Below are positions 51,501 through 62,300 of a DNA stretch of 64,000 nucleotides, piece by piece. The notes beneath the pieces are model-generated. The model searched no databases and was not told where the DNA came from. It worked only from the letters and a program-made list of their open reading frames with translations. Every line of letters begins with the position of its first letter. The stretch's first letter is position 1. A program made the translations under genes and the position numbers. Source of the stretch: Echinococcus granulosus (taxonomy: Eukaryota; Platyhelminthes; Cestoda; Cyclophyllidea; Taeniidae); assembly GCF_000524195.1 (NCBI RefSeq), contig NW_020170388.1, positions 754,585-818,584 of the forward strand, written 5' to 3'.

Positions 51501-54500
51501 TTTGTATTCCCATGAAAATATTTAGAAACCGTCTTTAAATACTGCTAAATAGTTTATCCTCTATTTACTAAATTCAGGTGAATCCTGATTAATTTATGGA
51601 AAGTTGCGTAACTAACGGACAATTTGTGTTGTCATTTCACTGCAAGTAAGCCCTTTCTTGGGTAGCAAGTAACTACAACACAGCCTGACAGGCAGATGAC
51701 AATGTCCACGCACACCTGTCAAATGCTCTCTATGGTCAACGACCTTGCTTTGACTTTGGGCCTTATTAAAGGATGGAGTACTTTACACTCAAAATGATGA
51801 AATTAGTTTGTGACAGCAGATTGACCTTCAAAAGTAGTGTGAAATAGACTATATTGTCCTTTTAAATGCAGATCATTCAACTAGGGGATTATGCCACTCG
51901 TTGGAGCTATATTAATGCCTGATTAATTCAATAAAAACGAGCCCCCATATCCTTTAAAATGGATACTGGATGAAGAAATTGGTTTATTTACCGATGTAAG
52001 CTTCTTTTTAGTCAAATCAAAATTTTCACTGTTTGCAAGTTTAATATAAATGCAAATTTGGTAACCACATTATACCCCAGTAAAGTGGATGCATATTTAT
52101 CTTGGCTTACCCCTCCCACACTTTTGTTCTTGTTATGGTATTGCTGAAAATTATTTAAGTGGAATTTAAAATTGCATATGATAGTTTCAACTTACTTTTC
52201 ATAAGGTAAAAACTGGATGAAACACGTATTGGACAAACTTTTCTGATCTGGTTTCTTCTGGAAATCCTAATTTAACTCCCCAAAAGTAGTAGTTCCAAAT
52301 TCACAATTTTTCGTCAGAGTAAATGTTTACTTTTCTGGTTGCCTCTAGAATTTAGATAGTTGACTTTATCCTCCAAAGGTGATGCTCTTCATAATCACTT
52401 CAATCGTTGCAGTGGGGAGATTCTATGATAATCCTTACTACTAACCATGCATAAAAGAAATTTTATGTTGAAGCCATTTTTTCTTGACATCAGAAGCCCA
52501 TACCAAAACTGTTTTTATCAACTGCGTGATAAATCCATTCTTAGTTCACCTCTGCTTCTGTGTTTTTTATCCGGCGGAAGCCCATAATTCACACATTTCA
52601 AACTCTGACTAAGGAATTTGTAAACGCGTCAAGTTTACACATTGAAAACGATGGTGTTATTCCTCATTTAAGATGTAATAATGCTGAATTCCTATCAGTG
52701 TCAAACAAAACCCCTCAGTCAAAAAGGGAACCTCCTTTCCAAAGTTTGTTTGGCATCAAAATCGTGGAAAATGGACCCAGATAATTTTTCCCCTTTTTGT
52801 ACTAATCATGCCATTTACCAAGTTAATTAATTCCATGCCAACATGCCGTTAACACAAGCTAATAACTACTACGAAAAACAATCTGATTACGTTGAAAGGT
52901 TCCTAACACCTTGAACCAGAAATCTAAATCCATTTCATCTTTGTTTTTATACCCATCAAATCTCTTTTTCTACTCTAAACCGGTTGATTTTGGTTCTGTG
53001 TATAAATTTTCCGGAAAAGAAACAGGTAGAGACTTGCAAAGTCTAGGAGTTATGCTGTCTTCCTTAAAAAATGCCATTAGAGAATCGTAAGTACAAATTT
53101 AAAACAGGCAGTACAATAGTGAAGGCTCAAGGAGGAGGCACATATTTTGCCGCCATCATATGTCGCTCCCTTTTTAAAAACGCAAAAAAAAACTGAAAAC
53201 GACACTGACAGTGATCTAACCCACTGGCAAAATAACCTTTACTTATATCGCCTTTTTTGAATGCCTAATATCTCACACCTTCGTTAAACCTAACTTCAGA
53301 ATGTGAATAGTAAATTGTTTAATTTCAAGGGCAAATAAGCCAATAAGTTTTACTATTATGGCTTGGCAAGCTGAGAAATTTTGGCCAGTGTCCAGCTGAG
53401 GAAGTGAGGGGCTAATTCCATAAATGTTTAGCCAACGTATACCCTGAAGTTAGAAGTCTATCGCTGACTTAGGATACATTACGGCGTGCCTATTTTAAGT
53501 TATATTTTGCCCTTGCGTCATTGTCAAATTAAGCTTGAATTTCGAATAATTTTGACAACTCATTAGAAATATCAATTATCTATGGTATAATTTGCAAAAT
53601 TCGAATCGAATTTGGCTCAAAAATAACCTAAACATAGAAGATTTTACTGTTATCGCACTAGAAAGTTGACTAAAATGAATATTTAATAGAACGCGAATGT
53701 TCATTTTTTGCGTGACCTAAGCAATGAAATGACAATTATTATTTAAATCCAAATATGTTGAATTTGGCGGCCCAACAGCATTCTTGATTCAGTAATTCAA
53801 GCCATGTTCACTTTTGGTTCGATGTTACTTTCCATTCGAACCAAGATGATTGCTTTTGAGACCAAAATAGTCCAATGAGATTTGACAAATCGCAGGCTGT
53901 AAATTCGTTTAAAACTGTATGACACATTATATAGAAGTGCTAAAAATAGTGAAAACTGCTATTTTTCGTATACAACTTTAAAAATCTGTGTCTAACGTAA
54001 GCTCTACTGTTTGGTCGGGGATTGTTCAAAGCACCCAGGCTCACTTTAGTGACTTATGCTATGGGCAAAAAGCATTACAATATAGCCGGTTTCCGTTGGA
54101 AAAAAAGGCCTTAAAGCTAAACTTTTCCTTACGGTATCATTCCACTTTTTATGATCTCTCAACCCCAGAAATTAACACCAAAAGGAAATAGCTGGTGAGG
54201 ACCATGCATTCATTCCTTCATAAAGTTTATCACTCAACAATAAACCAGCCTGAATTTATTTGCTTAAATGCAATTAAAAGCGCCAGAATTCTGGTGGGGG
54301 CTTCGTAACTTTTATTCGCCCTCTACTAGTTGATTATTTAAAGCAAAATGCAAGTTTCTTGATTTTATATCTTGCAACTACAATAAAGAGAGTAGCATCG
54401 ACTGCAAAAATAAAGACTACAGATGCATACACCATTGTAAATGAGAAAATTATGAATAACCATGGTGGACCACTTTTATATTTCCTTCAAGACTGTGATG

Positions 54501-57500
54501 ACTAGGTTATTTGCCGTGATGTGCCATTTTTTTACACATGGTGCTAGTTTGAGTACTGTCGAATGTGATGTTTCTCATTATTCTATAAACCCAAAATCCA
54601 CTAGTAAAGGTGTATGGCGCCTTAACGGAGTTCGAAAATCAATTTTAAAAGTTTGCAGACCTACAGTTCCAGCTATTATTTTGGTATGAAAAGCAAAACC
54701 TGTTGTTCTAATAAAACCCAAAATAAATTGATCCAGAAAACTGGGCCAAACGCATCACAATCATATGTAACAAATGTATCGCATATTTTTTGATGAATAA
54801 CCTGTTTCCTGGTTCCGTTGTGTCCTGTGCTAGCACAGGACAAATACGAAAAATATGTGAAACAAGATATGTTTTGAACGACACTGTAAGATTTTTTAAG
54901 TAAATGCAGCCAGAAACATTGGAATAATCTTTTGTATGCAAGATTTGGCCTTCATTAACCTACCTATGGACACTCCATGGGTTTCATTTTTCAGCCAATC
55001 AAATATGATCGTTTCTCATAATTCTTGATCACGCGACTCGCCTATTTTCCATCCTAAGGTCTACAGGTTTTTCCATGGACAGTCCAACTTTAATTACCCT
55101 GCTTACGTTAAGTAAGCTTTTGCTGATAGACTAAGGGACTATATCATGCTATTTATTATCAAGATAAAAAAATTACTACTACTTTTTTATTTGCTTTGAA
55201 TCGCAAAAGTATCTCTTGAAAAACTATTTTGCTTTTTAGTGCCTTTGAATACAAATTGCCTTTCTCACCGAGGTAATACTATGATGCTGCCAAAATGGAA
55301 AACACAAAATGGGTCAAATTTATTTCTTCGTCAAGTGCTTTTCAGAATCATAAGACCTAACACAAAACAGATGCATCACTACTACAGATAATTTTATCGT
55401 ATTAGACTAAAGTAACTACTTGGTATTGAAAAGCCTGTATGTTATTGATCTTAAATTATGATATTCCGTCAAAAAGCACTCGTCTGGTCACAACCATGGT
55501 CTTAAAATACCCCAGTTATGCGAGGCCTAAAGTTCCAAATTCCAAATTTTACTATCTCCTTTGCTAAGGGCTTACAATTCCTCCAACATGGACAATCCCA
55601 AGTGGGTAGATTTGGTGGAGGTGCCGGGCTCCCTAACAAAGGCTAACGTCACCCTACCCATTCGTACGCCCACTGAGGTGCGCATCAACGCCATCAACGC
55701 CGTGGGACGCAGTGACATCACGGGACGTCTGGTAAAACCTCCGCTCTATTACCACACAGGTTGGTTACGGTGTTCTTATTTTGTGCCCACAATGTTCTTT
55801 CAGTGCATTGTCGGTATTACCCACATTCATGCATTAGTTTGTTAGTTCGTCTGCTTATTCTGGCGGCCCACACGTGATGATTGTTTGGTGACGTAGCATG
55901 TCTGTAAAAGAAAAGGTGAAAGCAGGAGGTCGAGAGGTTGGATGAGTGAATGGATGAATGCGGAGGTTGAAATTGCACTAAACAAACATCGCTATTTTCA
56001 TTAAGGGAGGGGTTATTGATGTAGGGTACAAATCAGCAAACCATATTGGTGGAAGTAAGGAGATATGTTTGTACGGTGTTTACAGTGGGTGTGATTGGGT
56101 TTATTTATTTATACTTAAGCAATGGGGAATCTTGACTGATCACTTTCCTTTTGTCCTACATGGAATGCTAGCAGTTCCTAAAGATACTAGTACCAATTAC
56201 TAAACCAGTGGCAGGTTTCCATTTCCTATAATGCATTATTCTGGCCTAATTACTTTACTGAGGGAAAATATCTTCTGAAGTGTCTGTTTTGAGGTATCAT
56301 GAAAAACCTGAAAATATCAATTAAAAACACCATACCTTAGTACAATACTTGCCAGTTTAAGTCGAGACATCTAATTTTGTGCGAATTATTTCAGTACGCC
56401 AAGAAATAGTGTACTACTATTTATCTACTTCATCATGGGTATAATTAACCGTGATCGAAATACATGTAACTCCTTGACACATCAAAACGATAGTTGAAGC
56501 TGACTTTTTTTATGAATAATTTCAAGGCTTTGTTTTAATTATATGATTTTAGAAAAGGGTTGGAAAGCCGCTGATGTTTTTACTTATGGTACAATTGGCC
56601 TTGGAGTCCTGTTTCTCCTCATCCTTCTTGTCGTTCTCATCATATTCAAACGTGAGTGGTTCATCAGGTGTTAAATAACTCTTTTTGTATTTAAGCCGAG
56701 TGAGCTCCTCTCATATTGAACTTTATTTAAATGAACTGAGCATAATTAAAACAATCTATTAATGCAGCTTGCTTAAAATGCTACATGAATTGCTTCGAAG
56801 AATTATTCAAGCTAATTGGCTCCCATCTATTTAAATATAGACAAGGAAAGTTCTTCCAAAATACAAAGAATAAAGGACAAAAGGTGAAATAAATACATAG
56901 CTATGGGCATGTAAATAAAGATACCGAATTTCATGAAAGAATTCACCAGAAATGCAGCATTTAAAGAAGTTTTGATGTGCTGCAAAACGGCTCAAAACAA
57001 TCTGTTTTTATTAAAAGAACGCTTTTCTGAGTAGTAATTATGCTATACCTTAGATGTATTAAGAGTAACTCAGCAATTTGTAATTTATGTTAGCTGATTT
57101 CGCTTCTGCTATCCAACTTTTGAAATTACTAGGTCTTATTATGTTAACCACTATCCAGACCCATTTTTCGCGGTATCACTATAGCTTATGCCTTACATGC
57201 TGCAGTTGACAACTCTTGCCTAAAAATGGAGTGTCTGCTACTCTAGAATAGGAAAAGCTGCTGTTTTGTCTTTTTTGGATATTTTTTGCAAATACCTTAT
57301 TCCTATTCAACCATTCTTATACAAATGAAGCAGTTTCACTTATTATCGGAGCCTTAGTTTGAAATAGCTTCTTTATGAGACCTAGATTACTTCAAACTGT
57401 CATAAACATACAAATGACTGGAAAATAACTGGAAAAATGCTTGGTTTGGGAAGTAGTCTACAAGGCCAATCCTTCCTGGACACAAATGGCTTAGTGTTTT

Positions 57501-59346
57501 GTACTTTACTCTTTCCAAGGATTCTACTAACAAATCGATATCCATTTCTTAGGAATCTAAAATGCCTTTTTCGGGATTCCGCTCAGCCTGCCTTTACATT
57601 TTTCATGACACTTGAATGCTTCCGTGAGAGGCCATTAAGTGATAGTTATTCTGTGATCTCTAGTGGCCATTTGTCTTAACCGTCGGCGCTACGACTGTCT
57701 GACTGCCTCACAATTTTTTAGCCGAACTTCCTTTTTTTCATTGCATGTATTTCGAAGCCCTGACTTTTGGCAGGATCTACGGCTCTCATCCAACACACAC
57801 TCGAATATTCGTAGCCGAAGTTGAATTGTATTTAAAGAATTCATTTCTCATTCAAAGTGGAATTCGCTGCAGTTATTTCCAGACCAATTACTACTGACCC
57901 AGTCTTCATTTGTAATCCTTTTTTTTAACATTTTTCAAGCCAACACTCTAAAATTTCGTGTTGATTAATGAAAAATACTTCCTGAAGAATGCAGGTTTGT
58001 GCAATTATTATCTAGGTAGATTCGTAATTTCACAGTTATTTCAGACAGGTTAAAGAGCTGGATGGGGTGTTTTTGAGTAATAAAAAAATTTGAACCTTTT
58101 TTTTAAAATATTAATACCTGCTTAAGGGCAGGTCGTGGTTTTCATTTATGCCCGGAACATGTGCAACAGCTGTTTCCTATTTTCTGATGGATTTCTGGAA
58201 TGTATTTCTAAGTGGCCTAGAAGAGGGTTACCAAGAGCTATCCAACCCGCGGTTCCATAGTTAATTTACTATCAGGAGAAGATAATGAATTATTCTGGTG
58301 CATGATCTGGTGCTCTCAGGACTGCAAATCTGAGCTTGTGTTTTAATAGTGTCTACTTGCTGAATAAATGGTCTGATAGATGGGACCCGAGAGGATTGAT
58401 TTTAAAGTTCAGTCCCGTTGCTTATGGCCGTGGCTGAACAAATCTTATACTCTGGTGAGATGACCCTTTTTTCCTGGCATCTTATAATCTCTCCAGAGAA
58501 CACCCGTTTTCTTTAGTATGTTACACTGGTAAAATTTAGTGCGGCAGAATCATTGCCTGGTGAAACGGTTAGTTAGAGAAAGCAGACTAAAAATTTAACC
58601 AAATCAGCTAAGCTTAAAGTATACATCTAACGGCGCTTCATGCGCCGTTTCAGATTAACTCTACGTTGTCCTAGTTTCAGATAGAAAAACAGGTGTTCCA
58701 TGTTTTTTAGATCATTAGCATTCTGGTTGTATAAAAGTTATCATTTCTCACTTATTTCTTTTAACTGGAAACAGATATTTTTGTGATGTAGAGGGCTTTT
58801 CGCATAATTTGAGTAAAAATGGTGAATTTGTGTCATTAGTTTGTGATGACGTTCATCAGACCAAATTTTTGCATCATACACGCATAAGCAGAAATGTACT
58901 AGCTTTACACTGCTAGTCTTGAGAGCCTCCCGACTCTTATAGGTCGCCAGGCCTCCTCAAAGGGAAGCAAGTCATCCTTTCTCATCAATTTTAATCGCGG
59001 TCGAGGGGGCAATGGCGGTCAAGTGCGAATGTACAATGGCTCATTGCAGGACAACAGTTTTGCGGCTACAAAAACTACAAGTTTAAGCGGTCCACCATTT
59101 GATATTCTCTCCTCCTTTGAACCCGCTTGGAGTCAGGAGGTAAACTCGCTCTATGGAGCAGGCGTGGCCATTTCTGGTGAGACTAACGAAGCCCTTCTTA
59201 ATCTCAACTTGATCCCCGCTTCGCAGTTGCGATTTTTGCGCTATGTTGGATGTGGTGCCTTTGGGAAGGTCTGGGAAGGAAGACTACTTGTTGCAACATC
59301 TGGATGCCCGAACTCAGAGGGTAAATTCGAACGGGTAGCCCTCAAG
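45568..59346 (+). CDS. ROS1/Sevenless-like receptor tyrosine kinase with FN3 ectodomain (partial)
   Basis: Single-pass receptor kinase; 468 codons visible in six exons with agreeing phases: 45568-45940, 49521-49716, 51051-51174, 55569-55759, 56553-56667 and 58941-59346. The ectodomain has two fibronectin type III domains: the first with LRVFWIPPQ and NTVYEFGLNYVTAEG, the second with APEAPTNF, YACEWMPG, SPIEYYKLQY and EVRINAINAVG. Four N-glycosylation sequons (NYS, NGT, NSS, NVT) support an extracellular site. A transmembrane helix (about 307-327, IGLGVLFLLILLVVLIIF) is followed by basic KREWFIR and a long juxtamembrane stretch. The kinase begins LRFLRYVGCGAFGKVWEG with VALK as the ATP-binding lysine; this and the FN3 repeats recall ROS1/Sevenless (LGSGAFGEVYEG). 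The remaining kinase exons lie beyond the right edge. The 5' end is also missing: exon 1 here starts mid-codon after a pyrimidine-rich acceptor. ALK/LTK-type is the main alternative. Confidence 0.85.
45941..49520 (+). other. Intron within FN3 domain 1 of the receptor kinase
   Basis: 3.58 kb, donor GAG/GTAGGT, acceptor TTTTTTAAAAAAAG. A CT-rich simple run lies at about 47150-47175. A GC-richer island at about 48360-48540 carries overlapping open frames on both strands (plus 48336-48590, minus 48191-48562), with a donor-like CAG/GTATGTG at about 48388; neither is convincing. The rest is AT-rich and featureless. Confidence 0.5.
49717..51050 (+). other. Intron between the two FN3 domains
   Basis: 1.33 kb, donor C/GTAGGT, acceptor TAATATTACAG. 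The phase-1 junction sits between the domains, as is usual for FN3 modules. Nothing else recognised. Confidence 0.6.
51175..55568 (+). other. Intron inside FN3 domain 2
   Basis: 4.39 kb, donor AA/GTATGT, acceptor CCTTTGCTAAG. It contains the 22-bp perfect palindrome at 54821-54842. Short frames such as 52560-52784 and 54462-54689 are chance-level. Confidence 0.6.
54821..54842. repeat. 22-bp perfect palindrome
   Basis: TGTCCTGTGCT at 54821-54831 is followed directly by its exact reverse complement at 54832-54842, with no spacer. A palindrome of this length is unlikely by chance in 64 kb. It lies in an intron of the receptor kinase gene. It could be a dimeric protein-binding site or a cruciform-forming sequence; function unknown. 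Confidence 0.9.
55760..56552 (+). other. Intron before the transmembrane exon
   Basis: 793 nt, donor ACACAG/GTTGGT, acceptor ATATGATTTTAG. A GGATGAGTGAATGGATGAATG-type short run lies near 55941-55960. Nothing else seen. Confidence 0.6.
56668..58940 (+). other. Intron after the transmembrane exon
   Basis: 2.27 kb. The donor CATCAG/GTGTTA at 56668 is chosen over the nearer AAAC/GTGAGT at 56652 because only the former gives the phase needed by the next exon. A GC-rich hairpin (AACGGCGC/GCGCCGTT) lies at 58629-58649. If the nearer donor is used, an extra exon would be required here. Confidence 0.5.
58629..58649. repeat. GC-rich stem-loop
   Basis: Arms AACGGCGC and GCGCCGTT are perfectly complementary around a 5-nt TTCAT loop, in an otherwise AT-rich intron about 290 bp before the kinase exon. 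It could be an RNA structure in the pre-mRNA, or chance. Confidence 0.75.
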
Positions 59347-62300
59347 GTGAGACAATACTTTGGATGGCTTGCAGTAAATATGATTTACGAAAAAAGCTTT
59401 ATTTGCTCCAAGTATGCATTGAACCACAAGCATGACATATTTAGCTAGATTTGATTACTCATTCTGTAATGTATACGTCCAGTGATCAAAAGGAATAACT
59501 GACGTTAACTCTAACAGATTTGCCATCAGTTTTCTTATTTAAAATTTAAGACAAAACTTGTGTAAGTCTGGATGAGAAAAATGTAAAAGTGATCAGAGAC
59601 TTGTGGGTCACTAAAATGTACAGTAGAAACAAGTCCCATGATGCCGAGATGGTGCCCGAGTCGGTGAGGAAGTGCTCATCCCAAGCAGACATTTTCCTCT
59701 TCTACAACATGATTTCTTCTCTTACTGTAATGTGTGATTCAAAGTTTTTAGAATAGATCTTTGTTGATTTCTGCCCACAGTAATTAGGTGCTAGGGATAC
59801 TTTGGTTTTTCTCCATCTATGCCAACACTGAAACTTTAAGTAAGCCCAAAATTTCAGCATTCCAAATGCAGACTGTCAGTTAATACTTTGAATTTTTATG
59901 ACGGTTTACTTCTTGCTAGCACTCGTAAACTGTGTGGTAGGAATGATTTTATTGTAGCACGCAAGGAAAAGTGAGGCATTTATTTTAAAATATCAACCAA
60001 ATACGTCTACGGAGAGTCATGTCTTCTTTTTATTTCAAACACCTGATAGCAGGTTTCAACTGGTTAGTAAATTGCAAACTCGGTCCTGCTTTCAGTACAT
60101 CTTTTTGCCTCTGAATAAGATTTAATAGACTGTGAGCATCGTATGTAAATTACCCAATCACCACTATAACATATAAGAGCTCATTTGTAAGATATCAAGT
60201 TTTACACAGTACAAGTAGTGTTTCCAAAAGATTTATTATCCTTAAAATGAGTGGATAAAAAGTGTCTTTAAGATTTCAAAATGAAAAAATGCAGCGCTTT
60301 TGAAAACCATGCATTTACTTTTGAAGCACCCTTGTTTGAACGTAAAAAGCCAGATATCTAAGAATTACTTGTTCGTATGGTCAACTGCTTAGAAGCCGCA
60401 GAATGGATATCTCTCCCTCCAATTTTCCCTATGTCATACTTTGAAGATATTACACAATGCGAATTTTCCAGCACAATCCTTCCTTTCGTGATCATTGTGC
60501 ATCTAAGCAACGCGATCATTTCGTGACCTAATAAATTATTTAAGGTAGAAATTCAAGGATGTTATCTCTTAATTATGCATTTTTTAATTGATCTTAGCGT
60601 AGTCTTTTAAACAGAAAACTATTTTTGGGAAAGATAAATGACACCCACTAATATACAAGACCAAATCTCGTGACCTAGGTGGCGATTGATTTATCTTTAG
60701 CTGTTGCAAATGCTTACCGGGACAGTTTTAGCCACATGGTGCAACACTATCGTCAATGCTTAAGATAAAAATAGAGGGAAGTTTGAAAAATCCCATGACT
60801 CTGCCAAAACTTTCCAGGGGAATCCAACCATATTTAACTCCGAAGACGCGGTCATTTTCAGAGTTTGGGTGTAAAAATATTGTGTTCTATTATATGGTTG
60901 TACTAGAAGATTTTTTACTTCTTCATGGGTAAAATATGCCCTACTTACTAATTTATATAAGTATACAGAAATTTCCTACAATATGAATGCGGCTTTAAAT
61001 TCTGACCTTACAATATCAATCTCTACTTATTTGTTTATCTAAAGTTGGAAGAAGTGCTTATTTTTCACAAATAGTAACTATCGTAAGAAGCCTAATCATA
61101 AAAGGCTCTTATTTCCATTTAGAATAGTAAAAATACTTGCTACTTTGGTGTTGCAAAATGTGTAAAACAAACCTTAGGTATTCAATAAATATATCCATTC
61201 ATCTAAAATTCTTACCACAGCTTTGAACTACTAATAATATAATTGACCAATTCTATTTAAATTTTCCCACTATCTCCTCAGAATTATCGCGTTAATTCAT
61301 AAAGTCTTTGTGAGCAAGTATAATACTAATAAACAGTGCATGAGCTCACAGATACCTCCGTACACTCTTGTTTTAAGTCTTGTTTTTGGTTAGGCAACAA
61401 ATCACTTCTTTAAATAGTAAAATCTGCCTTTGAGCACCTCAACACCTTGTATTAGCCTAATGAACGGATCGTGAGGAGTTTTAACTACCCCATTACCCAA
61501 TATAATTTATGATACAATTTCTCTCCATCCAAGCCTCACTTTCTTAATCCTTTTTTGTCTAACGTCACTATTTAGCAAAGGAGGAAAACTCGGTCGTGAA
61601 GAGATTTAGAGAACAAAAATTAATATCCCCACACCTACATGATTGGGGACGAGGCAATTTGTTTACGAAATCAGCACTGGGCATTGCCCAAATGAAGGCA
61701 GAAAGAGGGAGGGAGCCGTGGGAGCTAATTATCGCGTGCCCCACTTGCTGCTACCTTGGCATTACCACAAATTCCTGATATTTCCAAGTGGTCTACTCCT
61801 CCTCCTCCTCCTCCCAATTCCGTGCTTTGCCTCGACGCGAAGGCATTCCAATGGTGGCTCCTATAGCCCTCAGTTTCGCACCCTCACGAGAATGGCATTT
61901 AGCCAGAGCCCTTCTAAAATGTTATCTATAGTACGCGCGAGATGAATAAATCCACGTCGAATAGTCTGCGATCTAGATCAGTGAAGCACATCATTTCCTT
62001 AAGGGAGAGACTAGATGATCAAATGGGGTGGCATTTGTGCACTTCTGACGGCCACCATTTTATTCATTCATCATGGGGGCAAAATCGCAGGGCGTGCAGG
62101 TGTGCCCCACTAAGAGGACTATCATCAAATACATCCACCATCTGGTTGTAGGAATGCGGGCGTGTTTGTATGTCTGTGCATTTACTTGATGAACCTTTTC
62201 ACCAAGCTGCGAATTCCCACAGCGTTTGGACCTCATCATGGGGATGATTAACGGTCTGAGTCATGGGCATGACTTAGCATTTCGTCTAGTTGGGAAAGCG

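Noticed and set aside
59640..59760. Possible next kinase exon of the receptor (after TGTACAG)
   Set aside because: In the phase required by the previous exon it begins with a stop codon, and it lacks kinase motifs.
61563..61778. Possible kinase exon (frame with KRFREQKLISPH)
   Set aside because: No match to the alpha-C helix region of tyrosine kinases and no good donor.
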